Notes under the pieces: model-generated
Databases searched by the model: none
The model's input: only the letters and a program-made list of their open reading frames with translations
Told to the model about the DNA's origin: nothing
Part shown: positions 1-8,520 of the stretch, one piece after another
Layout: each line of letters begins with the position of its first letter
How positions within the stretch are numbered: the first letter of the stretch is position 1
Translations under genes and position numbers: made by a program
NCBI GenBank assembly: GCA_902786515.1
Contig: CADADA010000019.1
Coordinates: 1-62,240 of the forward strand
DNA length: 62,240 bases
Direction: 5' to 3'
DNA from: an uncultured Lachnospiraceae bacterium
GTDB lineage: Bacteria; Bacillota; Clostridia; Lachnospirales; Lachnospiraceae

Positions 1-77
1 AGTTTCAGTATTTTTAAGATACAAACCAGTGATTTGTACTGTAAAATATATGCAAAACAAGTCTTATAAAGATTTAG

Positions 78-257
78 AGGTTTGTTGAGCAGACATTAAT
101 TAAGAAAAGTATCCATGACAGGGTGGCAGCCTCCCGAGTTTATGATACCGTTCTGCCGGAATACTTGGAAAGGGAGCTGATGGCCGAAGGCGTGCAACAG
201 CTTTCCAATGATGTCTTTGTGCAGTATTTATCGGTCAGAGTTATCCTGCACCGTTGA
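78..257 (+). pseudogene. Remnant of an unidentified gene
   Basis: An open frame of about 59 codons with no start codon and no ribosome site, ending in TGA at 255-257. Its codons are richer in G and C than those of the neighbours, and the product reads like a normal globular C-terminus (for example VYDTVLPEYLERELM). I do not recognise the family. The most likely reading is the 3' end of a decayed gene from a mobile element. It could also be chance. Confidence 0.3.
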
Positions 258-335
258 CAATGAAACAGACAGTGCTATTATAATGCCGCTGGTGAAAAAA
301 ACTCTTTCAGAGAAAAAAGATTGGAGAGATAGATT

Positions 336-1052
336 ATGGACAAAACAAAGCCTGAATTAATATATGAAAACACATTTCCTGCCATATTTATTCGGAGAAA
401 CAACCGCTTTACGGCAGAGGTAATGGTCGGTGACGAGCAGAAAACTGTTCATATAAAGAACACAGGGAGACTTGAGGAACTATTGATTCCAAAGGCAAAA
501 GTGACATTGCAGAAATCCGGGAATCCCGAGAGAAAGACGGAGTATGATCTGATATCTGTATATCGCCCGAGGTTTAAATGGATAAATGTGGACAGTCTTG
601 CTCCAAACAAGCTGATACGTCAGCATTTGGAAACTATATACGATGTGGTAAAACCTGAATATACTTACGGTGATTCTCGCTTTGATTTTTATATGGAACG
701 GGACGGGGAAAGGTATCTGACAGAAGTAAAAGGATGCACCCTTGCATATGATCAGAAGACTGGAATAGGATATTTTCCCGATGCACCGACAGAGCGTGGA
801 ATAAAACATCTGAATGAGCTGGCAAAGGCAGTAAAAGATGGGTACCACTGTTCCATAGAGTTTGTGATCCAGATGAACGGGATTCATTTAGTGTTCCCGA
901 ACAATAAGACGCAGCCTGAGTTTGGACGGGCACTTGTGGCTGCCGCAAAAGCAGGCGTTGAAATAATCTATCACGGCTGTCATGTTGAAGCGGATAGTAT
1001 CAAGATTACAGGTGTAACATTGGATACAGGCAGATATCGAAACGCCAGATAG
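336..1052 (+). CDS. sfsA: SfsA family DNA/RNA nuclease
   Basis: 238 residues, the usual SfsA length. The N-terminal part has the family signature VHIKNTGRLEELL (about 38-50), typical of the OB-like nucleic-acid-binding domain. The C-terminal nuclease-like part has SRFDFYME (114-121), EVKGCT (130-135) and FPDAPTERGIKHL (147-159). Named sugar fermentation stimulation protein in E. coli, the family is now regarded as a nucleic-acid-binding nuclease. The start has GGAGAG about 8 bases upstream. It stands alone on this strand, between a gene remnant and a small membrane ORF. Confidence 0.93.
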   Translation: MDKTKPELIYENTFPAIFIRRNNRFTAEVMVGDEQKTVHIKNTGRLEELLIPKAKVTLQKSGNPERKTEYDLISVYRPRFKWINVDSLAPNKLIRQHLETIYDVVKPEYTYGDSRFDFYMERDGERYLTEVKGCTLAYDQKTGIGYFPDAPTERGIKHLNELAKAVKDGYHCSIEFVIQMNGIHLVFPNNKTQPEFGRALVAAAKAGVEIIYHGCHVEADSIKITGVTLDTGRYRNAR

Positions 1053-1121
1053 GATACGAAGAACAAAAAAAGTCAAAAAATATGGATATAATTGGAGAAA
1101 CAATCATAAAAATTTACGCTC

Positions 1122-1268
1122 ATGTTGATGATTGAAGGACTGCTTGCAGTGCTAAGTTTCGGACTGACCTGCTTTAGTATCGGATACGCCATCGGGCGTA
1201 ACGATAATCACAAAACACAAAATGTTAGTGATTTCAGGTTTATTATTCGATGTACGAGAAGGAGTTGA
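1122..1268 (+). CDS. Small single-pass membrane protein
   Basis: 48 residues. The first 25 form one hydrophobic helix followed by a charged tail (IGRNDNHK). The layout resembles small holin-like or integrative-element membrane proteins, but that is a resemblance only. The gene ends four bases before the TTG start proposed for the HAD phosphatase, so the two may be translationally coupled. No good ribosome site is visible upstream of its ATG. Confidence 0.35.
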   Translation: MLMIEGLLAVLSFGLTCFSIGYAIGRNDNHKTQNVSDFRFIIRCTRRS

Positions 1269-1272
1269 TAAA

Positions 1273-2037
1273 TTGAGTAGAAAGGTGACAGATTTACAAT
1301 CATGGGAATGGCTGAAGAAACCTAAAATGATTATGTTTGATTACGGTCAAACTTTGGTAAATGAACAGCTCTTTGATGGGGTAAAAGGGACGGAGGCGGT
1401 TCTTAAACATGCCAAGAAAAATAAATACAATAAATCTGCCGAGGAAGTGCAGGCTTATGCAAATAAACTGAATCAGGAGCTGGGGAGATTTGATCCTGAA
1501 AAGAGACAATTATTTCAAGTGGAAGTCCCAAACTATATGTTTACAAAATATTTATACGAGTCGCAGGGAATTGAAATTGCACTAACTTCGGAAGAAATCG
1601 ACAGTGTGTTTTGGAATGCTGCGGCACCGGGAAAACCAACGGAGGGAATTGCAGAGTTTCTTGAATTTTTAAGAGTGAAAGGGATTCGTAGCGGCGTAAT
1701 CAGTAACATTTCATACTGTGGAAATGCTGTTGTTAAAAGAATTAATGATTGTATTCCGGGTAATGATTTTGAGTTTATTATTGCAACCAGCGAGTATATG
1801 TATCGTAAACCCAATAAGCACATATTTGAATTGGCGTTAGAGAAGGCCGGACTCAACCCGGAAGAAGTGTGGTACATAGGGGATCAGTATCAGTGTGATA
1901 TTGTAGGAGCTAACGCAGCAGGATTGTTTCCTGTGTGGTATATCGGTGCGATTGATATGAAATATGAACCAAAGGATGATATACTCACAATAGAAAATTG
2001 GAAAGAGTTAACAGAGCTGTTAAAAAAGATGGAGTAA
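1273..2037 (+). CDS. HAD-superfamily hydrolase
   Basis: About 254 residues from a TTG start chosen because AAGGAG lies at 1258-1263, ten bases upstream; an in-frame ATG at 1222 has no such site. HAD motifs are visible: motif I MIMFDYGQT, where the second aspartate of the usual DxD is glycine; motif II GVISN; the motif III lysine in YRKPNKHIF; and motif IV WYIGDQYQCDIVGA. The cap region lies between motifs I and II, as in class I phosphatases. The loss of the acid/base aspartate suggests reduced or altered phosphatase activity. The substrate is unknown. Confidence 0.85.
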   Translation: MSRKVTDLQSWEWLKKPKMIMFDYGQTLVNEQLFDGVKGTEAVLKHAKKNKYNKSAEEVQAYANKLNQELGRFDPEKRQLFQVEVPNYMFTKYLYESQGIEIALTSEEIDSVFWNAAAPGKPTEGIAEFLEFLRVKGIRSGVISNISYCGNAVVKRINDCIPGNDFEFIIATSEYMYRKPNKHIFELALEKAGLNPEEVWYIGDQYQCDIVGANAAGLFPVWYIGAIDMKYEPKDDILTIENWKELTELLKKME

Positions 2038-2765
2038 AGTGACATTTCTCGTTACATAAAAATATATTTAATGAGGGTAGCTAAAAAACAAGATGGTCAG
2101 CGGATACAATAATGCACCTGTTTTGGCAACTGTTGATCTGAAACGTAAGCTACAACAAAATAAGTTGAATTTACAGATTGGTTTTTGATACTCGATTCAG
2201 AAACATAGATCCTTCGCATGCAATGAAGCAGTGTTTGAAACTAGTCCTAATGCTGCGGCTATGGTGATTCATCTCGATTTGGCATCCAGGATGAATATTT
2301 TAAAAAAATATATATAAAAGCTTGCATTTTCTCGGTGTTTGATGTATATTATAGTCATAGTTTTTTATTAAGTTATACATTTACGGTTGCATACTTGAGA
2401 GAGTCGGAGTGATCCGGCTCTCTTACGTTATAGGCATTTTGTGCTTGCAAAAACTCTCAAAACGAGAAATAATCCGTAGAATATTAAGAATTATATACAA
2501 GATAAGGTGACTATACCGTTATTTAGACACAATATATAGTTGTCAAAATCGAGTTTGAATAGTAGCAATAAGTCTGGAAATCCTTATAAACAAGGCGTTC
2601 ATGGACTTTTTTTGGTATGCGAGTGGCGGACGTCATGAATTTGTATCTTTTTCACTCTGGTCGCCTTACAGCCACGTCCCATTTCATGTGAGAGATAGGA
2701 TTTCGTGATGGAAAAAACATTATAACGGCATTGGTAATGAATATATTATCATTCGAATAATGATG
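2038..2765. other. Gene-free region with a degenerate repeat
   Basis: No convincing coding frame is seen in about 730 bases. Around 2392-2440 there is an imperfect inverted repeat (GAGAGAGTCGG facing CCGGCTCTCTT). The stretch CCGGCTCTCTTACGTTA resembles the arm of the dispersed repeat found after the carbamoyltransferase gene and at 49.7 kb, so it may be a decayed third copy. The rest looks like eroded sequence. Confidence 0.4.
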
Positions 2766-2822
2766 TTATTTATCGTAATACGATAAATAATACTTGACAA
2801 ACGATAAATACCTGTTTATGAT
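2766..2822 (+). promoter_or_regulatory. Promoter and operator of the DUF2975/XRE operon
   Basis: A near-consensus sigma-A promoter: TTGACA at 2794-2799, a 17-base spacer and TATGAT at 2817-2822. Immediately upstream, 2766-2790 is an almost perfect 25-bp palindrome built from TTATTTATCGT and its complement. A third half-site, ACGATAAATA, sits inside the spacer (2801-2810 region). This layout is what a small homodimeric repressor would need, and the XRE protein encoded by the second gene is the obvious candidate. Confidence 0.8.
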
Positions 2823-2858
2823 AGTTTTATCATAAAACATACAGGAGGTAATCATGAT

Positions 2859-3338
2859 ATGAAACAAAAGAGTTTAGCAACATGGTTAAAAATGATTATT
2901 TTAGGAGTAGGACTTTGTGGTTTGGTTATTTATTTAGGAGTGATTCCTAGTTTTGGTGAATCGCTGGTATATGATTATCCGGAATTTTCTAATAGATTTT
3001 GGCCATGGGAAATATTTCTATGGATAAGCGGTATTCCTTGCTATTCAGTATTAGTTGTAGGATGGAAGATTGCTTCAAATATAGGCAGGGATCAATCATT
3101 TTCAAATGCTAATGCAAAATATCTTAAATGGATATCATGGCTTGCTATTGGTGATGGAGTATTCTTCTTTGTAGGAAACATTGCGTTGCTTTGTGTGAAT
3201 ATGAGTCATCCCGGTGTTACTCTGCTCTCAATTTTGGTAGCATTTGCTGGAGTTGCTATAGCAGTAGCTTCTGCGGTTCTGTCTTATTTGGTGCAAAAAG
3301 CAGCGGATCTTCAAGAACAGAGTGATCTTACAATTTGA
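2859..3338 (+). CDS. DUF2975 family membrane protein
   Basis: 159 residues with four hydrophobic helices (about 10-30, 48-68, 90-115 and 120-145), the normal DUF2975 size and shape. AGGAGGT at 2843-2849 fixes the start. The gene is followed at once by a small XRE regulator; DUF2975 genes are very often paired with a YozG-like regulator. The biochemical role is unknown. The promoter upstream holds a palindromic operator. Confidence 0.82.
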   Translation: MKQKSLATWLKMIILGVGLCGLVIYLGVIPSFGESLVYDYPEFSNRFWPWEIFLWISGIPCYSVLVVGWKIASNIGRDQSFSNANAKYLKWISWLAIGDGVFFFVGNIALLCVNMSHPGVTLLSILVAFAGVAIAVASAVLSYLVQKAADLQEQSDLTI

Positions 3339-3349
3339 TAGGAGGACAT

Positions 3350-3571
3350 ATGGAAGGCGAAATAATATTTAATATCGATGTTATGCTTGCAAAACGTAAG
3401 ATGAGTGTCACTGAACTAGCCGACAAGGTGGGGATAACTATTACAAATATGTCTGTTTTGAAAACAGGAAAAGCAAAGGCTATCAAGGTTACTACGCTTG
3501 CAAAGCTTTGTGAGGCACTTAATTGTCAGCCGGGTGATCTGTTGGAATACAGAGAGAAAACGAAGGCATAG
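3350..3571 (+). CDS. YozG-like XRE family regulator
   Basis: 73 residues from ATG 3350, preceded by GGAGG at 3341-3345; an in-frame start at 3335 lacks a site. The whole protein is one Cro/C1-type helix-turn-helix: MLAKRKMSVTELADKVGIT, then KAIKVTTLAKLCEALNCQPGDLL, the typical YozG ending. It probably represses its own operon through the TTTATCG palindrome upstream of the first gene (inference). Confidence 0.88.
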   Translation: MEGEIIFNIDVMLAKRKMSVTELADKVGITITNMSVLKTGKAKAIKVTTLAKLCEALNCQPGDLLEYREKTKA

Positions 3572-3577
3572 GTGGAT

Positions 3578-3757
3578 ATGGGCTTTACTATGATATTGGT
3601 CATAATTGTGGTGACCATTTTGATAGGCGCGATTGTTTTGGCTGCTGATGGAGTTAAAAATAAAAACCGGAAAAAAGTCATAATAACTGCAGTCAGTTTC
3701 TGCATTATTGCAGCATTAATCTGGTATGTGTTTATAAATTTTATTACATCAATGTAG
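3578..3757 (+). CDS. Small membrane protein
   Basis: About 59 residues with two hydrophobic helices (about 3-22 and 37-55) separated by a basic loop (KNKNRKK). It begins six bases after the regulator stop codon, with AGGTGG just upstream of the ATG, and is likely the third gene of the DUF2975 operon. The family is not recognised. Confidence 0.55.
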   Translation: MGFTMILVIIVVTILIGAIVLAADGVKNKNRKKVIITAVSFCIIAALIWYVFINFITSM

Positions 3758-3775
3758 AAAACATAGTTAAACTTG

Positions 3776-3805
3776 AATTATTCACCTTTATGCGGTGAAT
3801 AATTT
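3776..3805 (+). terminator. Stem-loop terminator-like element
   Basis: AATTATTCACC, a seven-base loop, then GGTGAATAATT. The stem is strong and A/T-flanked, but only a short T run follows. It probably ends the DUF2975 operon. Confidence 0.55.
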
Positions 3806-3973
3806 AGGTTATACCTTTGACTGGTTGAAGGAGAACACTTAATATGTTATACTTTTATGCAAAATCAAAGACAAGGGATTGTTTTAACGAAGTCATAGAT
3901 TATGGAAAACAGACATGCATAGAGGATAAGATTATGTGCAATTAACTACCACATCTAACGAAGAGGTGAAATT

Positions 3974-4834
3974 ATGATCAAAAATAAATATTCAAACGAA
4001 CAGATAGAATTTTCATGTGAGGTGTTTCCGCCAAAAAGAAATAATGAAATGTATGATATCTTTCAGACACTTGACGATATTAGTTTGTTAAAACCTGATT
4101 ACATCAGTGTGACATATGGAGCAGGTGGAAGCAACAGCAAGAAGACGGCGAAGATAGCAGCATATATACAGCATATATGTGAGGTGGAATCATTAGCTCA
4201 TATGACAGCTGTTGGAATGAATCCTGAGTCATTACAGGAACTTTTAACTGAATTACACGCTAAGGGAGTAAAAAGAATACTTGCTCTTAGGGGGGACAGA
4301 CCAAGAGATATGACAGAGGAAGAATACAAAAACAGGTATTACAAATATGCTTCAGATATAATTCCGGAGATAAAAAAGAATGGTGATTTCAAACTCTACG
4401 TTGCGTGTTATCCAGAAAAGCATCCTGAGTCACCTGATATGGATAGCGATATAAGGCATTTAAAAGAAAAAGTTGATTTGGGAATTGACGAACTTATAAC
4501 ACAGATGTTTTTTGACAATGAAAAGTTATATACATTTATGGATAAGATTGAAAAAGCAGGTATAAAGGCTACTTTGCACGCCGGAATAATGCCTATTACC
4601 AGAGCTAATCAGTTAGGAACAAGTGTATCGCTTTCAGGCTCTTCAGTACCTGCAAAGCTTTCGGGCCTCATAGCAAAGTATAGTGAGGATGCAGAAGGAA
4701 TGAAAAAGGCGGGAATTGAGTATGCGATTAATCAGATAGATGATCTGATGAAGCATGGTGTAAAGGGAATTCATTTATACAGTATGAATAAGGCTGATGT
4801 GACAAGAGAGATATATGAGGCGATTATAGGCTGA
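3974..4834 (+). CDS. metF: Methylenetetrahydrofolate reductase
   Basis: 286 residues, full MetF length. It reduces 5,10-methylene-THF to 5-methyl-THF for methionine synthesis (and, in acetogens, for the Wood-Ljungdahl methyl branch). Family landmarks are FSCEVFPPK near the N-terminus, DYISVTYGAGGS, AHMTAVG, RILALRGDRP (FAD/folate site) and GIMPITRANQL. GAGGTG precedes the ATG at a normal distance. No methionine or Wood-Ljungdahl gene lies beside it. Confidence 0.95.
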   Translation: MIKNKYSNEQIEFSCEVFPPKRNNEMYDIFQTLDDISLLKPDYISVTYGAGGSNSKKTAKIAAYIQHICEVESLAHMTAVGMNPESLQELLTELHAKGVKRILALRGDRPRDMTEEEYKNRYYKYASDIIPEIKKNGDFKLYVACYPEKHPESPDMDSDIRHLKEKVDLGIDELITQMFFDNEKLYTFMDKIEKAGIKATLHAGIMPITRANQLGTSVSLSGSSVPAKLSGLIAKYSEDAEGMKKAGIEYAINQIDDLMKHGVKGIHLYSMNKADVTREIYEAIIG

Positions 4835-4926
4835 GGCAAATGATTTGCCATTTGCTGAGAATTTGTGAATTGAGGAGTTTGTAAATTTTTATGATGCCAA
4901 CTTGAAATAATGAAGGAGACAGAATC

Positions 4927-5769
4927 ATGAGCAAAAACCTTATTTATATAAATGATTTTTCTAAAGAAGAAATAAATGAAATATTCAGGATCACAGACAA
5001 TTTTACAGAAGGTGCAGGTCAGAAGAAAATCCTAGAAGGGAAAACCGTTGTATTATTTTTTCCAGAGAGTAGCATTCGTACAAGAGTGACGTTTGAAAAA
5101 GGAATTGCGGATTTAGGTGGGAAGACAGTACTTTTTCCACCGTCAGCACTTGATAAAAAAGAGAAGATACAGGATGTGATGGGATACTTGGAAAACTGGG
5201 TAGATGCAGTTATAGTAAGGCATAGTGATATTGAGGTTGTGAAAAGTATGGCGGAGTGTGCCAAGATTCCTGTAGTTAATGCGATGACTTCAGAAAATCA
5301 TCCCTGTGAAATCATTACAGATTTGTATTCATTGTCAAAGCTTTACAAGGACATTGAGACTAAGAAATTTTTATTTGTCGGAGCAAAAGGAAATATTGGA
5401 AATTCATGGAAAGCAGCATCTGAACTAATGGGATTTGAGCTAGAGCAATGCTGTCCTGCCGGGTATGAGTTGGATAACGTTAAAGTTCATACAAATATTG
5501 ATGAGGCAATTTCAGGTAAAGATATCATATGCACGGATTCTATACCTGATAGGGCAAAGAAAGATTTTAAGGGATATCAAATTACACTTAAACATATGAA
5601 AAAAGCAAATAGTGGAGCAGTCTTGAATCCTTGCCCGCCTTTTTATAGAGGTGAAGAGGTTTCAGAGGATGTAATAAATAGCGATTATTTTGTAGGGTAC
5701 GGTTTCAAAAAAGCTTTGCTTCCCGTACAACAGGCAATTTTGTGTTATTTGCTGGTAAATAATAAATAA
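4927..5769 (+). CDS. Divergent aspartate/ornithine carbamoyltransferase-family protein
   Basis: 280 residues, shorter than typical ornithine (about 310-335) or aspartate (about 305) transcarbamoylases. The carbamoyl-phosphate loop appears as SSIRTR (48-53) instead of S-T/M-RTR, and HPCEIITDL (125-133) matches the HPCQ-type motif of ornithine-type enzymes. The second-substrate motif, normally HCLP, is replaced by LNPCPPFYRGEEV. This places it in the superfamily but leaves its amino-acid substrate open. GAAGGAG precedes the start. It is not in an arginine operon. Confidence 0.75.
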   Translation: MSKNLIYINDFSKEEINEIFRITDNFTEGAGQKKILEGKTVVLFFPESSIRTRVTFEKGIADLGGKTVLFPPSALDKKEKIQDVMGYLENWVDAVIVRHSDIEVVKSMAECAKIPVVNAMTSENHPCEIITDLYSLSKLYKDIETKKFLFVGAKGNIGNSWKAASELMGFELEQCCPAGYELDNVKVHTNIDEAISGKDIICTDSIPDRAKKDFKGYQITLKHMKKANSGAVLNPCPPFYRGEEVSEDVINSDYFVGYGFKKALLPVQQAILCYLLVNNK

Positions 5770-5905
5770 TTGACACGTTACACAGCGAAATCCGTGGTGA
5801 TTCGGCTTCTCTTACGTATGATTTTCTGATAATTTCAAAATGATACGTAGCATAGATTATCTCCTGCGTATCTATCATAGAATAATTGAAAATAGTACGT
5901 ATAAA
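5763..5905. repeat. Dispersed ACGTAT hairpin repeat, arm copy
   Basis: The segment from 5763 (starting at the carbamoyltransferase stop codon) matches the reverse complement of 49681-49750: shared blocks include GACACGTTACACAGCGAAAT and CTTCTCTTACGTATG, then AATTTCAAAATGATACGTAG. One degenerate hairpin unit with TACGTAGC and CTGCGTATC arms follows. Direct inspection of the two segments shows the match; the full extent is approximate. Confidence 0.8.
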
Positions 5906-5949
5906 TACTCATAATCAACCAATTGTATCATAAATTTTTTTCCGCTATA

Positions 5950-7203
5950 CTAGTCGGGAATCGTTACCGTAACTACAGTACCTCCACCATCCAGGGGTGC
6001 CACATTAAGATTTCCATTGCACATCATTTCCAGCCTTTGTCGGATGTTTGTCAGGGCGATATGAGGTCTGGAATCTTCGGTCGGATCAAAGCCGGAGCCT
6101 GTGTCCTCTACGGTAATAACACTGGCAGAACCAGTGTGTCTGGTTCGAATCAGTACGTGTAGCGGACCGGAATATGGATCCATGCCGTGCTTGACGGCAT
6201 TCTCCACGATGGGTTGAAGGGTCAACGGCGGCAGTCGGAAACGTGTAAACGGCGTATCGTACTCTACAATAAGCATCTCCTCAAACTGAGCCTGCTACAC
6301 AGCCAGATATGCGCGGGTGTGCTCCAGCTCCGCAGAAAAGGGAATGTTCTTTTCACTTGCAACGGCATTGAAATTTTTGCGCAGGTAGTTGGTAAAATCC
6401 ATCGTGACCTGTCTTGCCTTCTGCGGGTCTTGATTGCAGAGACTGTAGATGCTCATCAGGGTGTTGTAAATGAAGTGCGGCCTCATTTGCAGCACCATGA
6501 TGCTGGCCTGTTGATAGGCAATCTCCTGTTGCTGTCGGAAGGACTGCTCAACCTGATCAATCACAAGGAAGAAAAACATAAAGAGAACAGCCACCGTTGT
6601 GCCCAATACTATCAGCAGCAGCCCGAAGAAGAACATCTGAACCAGCATGCAGACGAACGGCACCACAAAATAAATGAGAAATGCGGTCCGCTGACGGGGG
6701 GCGAGTGAACCGCGGCAGCAATAAAGCCCAATTATGTCCGCCAACATCAGCAGAACCGGAGGAATCAGTAGCAGCGGATACCACGGTCCACGGTGATACA
6801 CGTTGTCAGGCGTGTAGTAGTAGATACATGTGGTAAATTGTGTAACTACAAGCAGCACAAAATACACTGTCCACAGAGCAATGACCAGTGCAAGCAGAGG
6901 GTTGTGTCTCCAACTCTTCCCGGCACAGTGGAGCAGATACAGGGTGATCGCCGGAATAAGCAGGGACGAAAACAGGGAGTTGGTAAAAAGCGAGACCTTT
7001 GACAGAAACGCCGTACCAGCAAGCTGACATATTGTGGCCGAACCCGTATAGCCCACCAGTAGCAGAAAAAAGAACAGGAAGAAGGTGCGACTCTCCCTGT
7101 TAGTCTGGCGGAAGGAAAATGCAAGGAGGAGACCCAAAACGGAGATCACCAATCCGCTGACTACAATGGCAAAGTTGGCAAGGTCGATACTGTTCATCAT
7201 CAT
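5950..7203 (-). pseudogene. LytS-type sensor histidine kinase with in-frame stop
   Basis: Read through one stop, this is a 417-codon kinase: a multi-helix membrane sensor (roughly residues 8-215), then the His_kinase block with phospho-acceptor MRPHFIYNTLMSIY, then after the stop an ATPase domain with LQPIVENAVKHGM (N box) and VEDTGSGFDP (G1). The stop is TAG read on the minus strand at 6297-6295, at ...AYLAV-stop-QAQFEEML, where family members usually have an acidic residue. There is no frameshift. It overlaps the upstream HTH-receiver gene by four bases (ATGA type). The region is noticeably GC-richer than its surroundings, suggesting transfer. A sequencing error or readthrough cannot be excluded. 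Confidence 0.85.
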
Positions 7204-7796
7204 AAGCTGCCTCCCCCCATAATCGGATATCGCAGTTTTCCTAATTGTTTACGGACTCCCTCCGGGGTCAGCGGTTTGACCATAAATCCGCAGGCTTCGG
7301 TATCCCATGCGTCGAGGGAGTAGTCTGGGTAGGCAGTCAGATAGACAACATTGGTGTGGAAATTGATCTCAAGCAGCGTGCGGCAAAGGTCAAGACCACT
7401 TGCTGTCCCAAGTTCAATATCCAAAATGACCAGAGCAACCCGGTTCATCTTCGCGTATTCTATTGCTTCTTGAGGCCAAATAAAACCTGTGATTGTGGCG
7501 TTTGGCATGACCTCCTCCAGAACTGCCAGACTGTCGGAGAGTATGACCTTACTGTCGTCCACCATAATGATGTTGGGCGATTCCTCGCTCTCGGCCGCGG
7601 CGGAGAGCAACGTGCTGATGTCCACATCCAGGACTCTGGAGAGGCGGGTGATCATGGATGCATCCGGAAGACGGCTGCCGTTTTCCCAGCGGGCGACGGT
7701 AGACTGGTTGACAAACATTTGCTCTCCCAGTTGAATCTGTGAAAGACCTCTTTCTGTTCTGAGATTTTTCAGTGTTTCTGCAAATAAATTGTTCAT
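7200..7796 (-). CDS. HTH-receiver fusion response regulator
   Basis: 198 residues. Residues 1-70 are an XRE-type helix-turn-helix (LRTERGLSQIQLGEQMFVNQSTVARWENG). Residues 75-190 are a receiver domain: IIMVDDS acidic pocket, phospho-acceptor in VILDIELG, threonine in YLTAY, lysine in MVKPL. The order is reversed from most regulators, with DNA binding first and receiver last. GAGGTGAA lies upstream of the ATG. It is translationally coupled to the kinase gene and must be its partner. GC content is raised, like the kinase. Confidence 0.88.
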   Translation of the reverse strand: MNNLFAETLKNLRTERGLSQIQLGEQMFVNQSTVARWENGSRLPDASMITRLSRVLDVDISTLLSAAAESEESPNIIMVDDSKVILSDSLAVLEEVMPNATITGFIWPQEAIEYAKMNRVALVILDIELGTASGLDLCRTLLEINFHTNVVYLTAYPDYSLDAWDTEACGFMVKPLTPEGVRKQLGKLRYPIMGGGSL

Positions 7797-7975
7797 GTGA
7801 AAACATTCACCTCTTTTTTTATATTATGATAATCCGACGTCATAAAAAAAGCAAGTATCGTGAAAAATCATAATATGACATTCTGGAATACACCCTTGAA
7901 ATATGATAAATAAAATGGGAAAATTATGAAATAAAAGAAAAAGAACACAATCTTAACGGCATATCAAAAATAACT

Positions 7976-8033
7976 AAATAAGAATGTAGGCTTTCCGACA
8001 TTTTTATATGTGATAAATCCTACATTCTTATTT
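7976..8033. terminator. Long inverted repeat
   Basis: AAATAAGAATGTAGG (7976-7990) pairs perfectly with CCTACATTCTTATTT (8019-8033) around a 28-base loop. It marks the border between the GC-rich two-component region and native low-GC sequence. It may be a terminator for either direction or a transposon-end remnant. Confidence 0.45.
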
Positions 8034-8520
8034 TATCATTTACAAGAGGGAAAGCTTCTTATGGATGACCATGATGGAGGCTGTGTTTTATATGAAAAAA
8101 GGGAGCAGGTGGAAGCGTTGCTTGCAGGAAACAAAGAATAAATTTAAACACATTCGGGATAGTGCCAAGTGAGGCAAGCAAAAAGCATATGAAAAAGCAA
8201 AAAAGCGAAAAAATATGACAAGTTGATGATGCCGGAAGAAAAAACAGCTTGGACTGCAATACGAAATTGTAAAACTCCTTACTTTACTCATCAATACCGA
8301 TTCTCATGCTATTATTTCATTCCTCTAAAAATACTTACTTATATTAATATATTTTGTATAGATAGCTGCTGTTTTACTTGTACACCCATAGTTTGTTTGA
8401 TATAATCAAAGCATGTCATGCAATTTATGTCAAAGGTCAAGACCTGATATGATGTATATGAAAAAAGTGCATTTTTAAAAACTACAGGCTTTTAATCGCA
8501 TTCGGAAGAAAGGAATAGTT
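8034..8520. other. Gene-free region with short coding-like scraps
   Basis: A 26-codon frame from ATG 8060 (ending EQVEALLAGNKE) and a short scrap reading YDKLMMPEEKTAW near 8218 look like pieces of former genes. No full gene is visible. AGAAAGGA just before 8521 is the ribosome site of the following SDR gene. Confidence 0.35.

Noticed and set aside
3844..3945. 33-codon frame before metF
   Set aside because: It lacks a ribosome site and has no recognisable motif; likely chance or a gene scrap.
5941..5955. CTATACTAG next to the kinase stop, like a MITE right end
   Set aside because: Only nine bases match and no left end or interior is present; the sequence is explained by the kinase gene's end.
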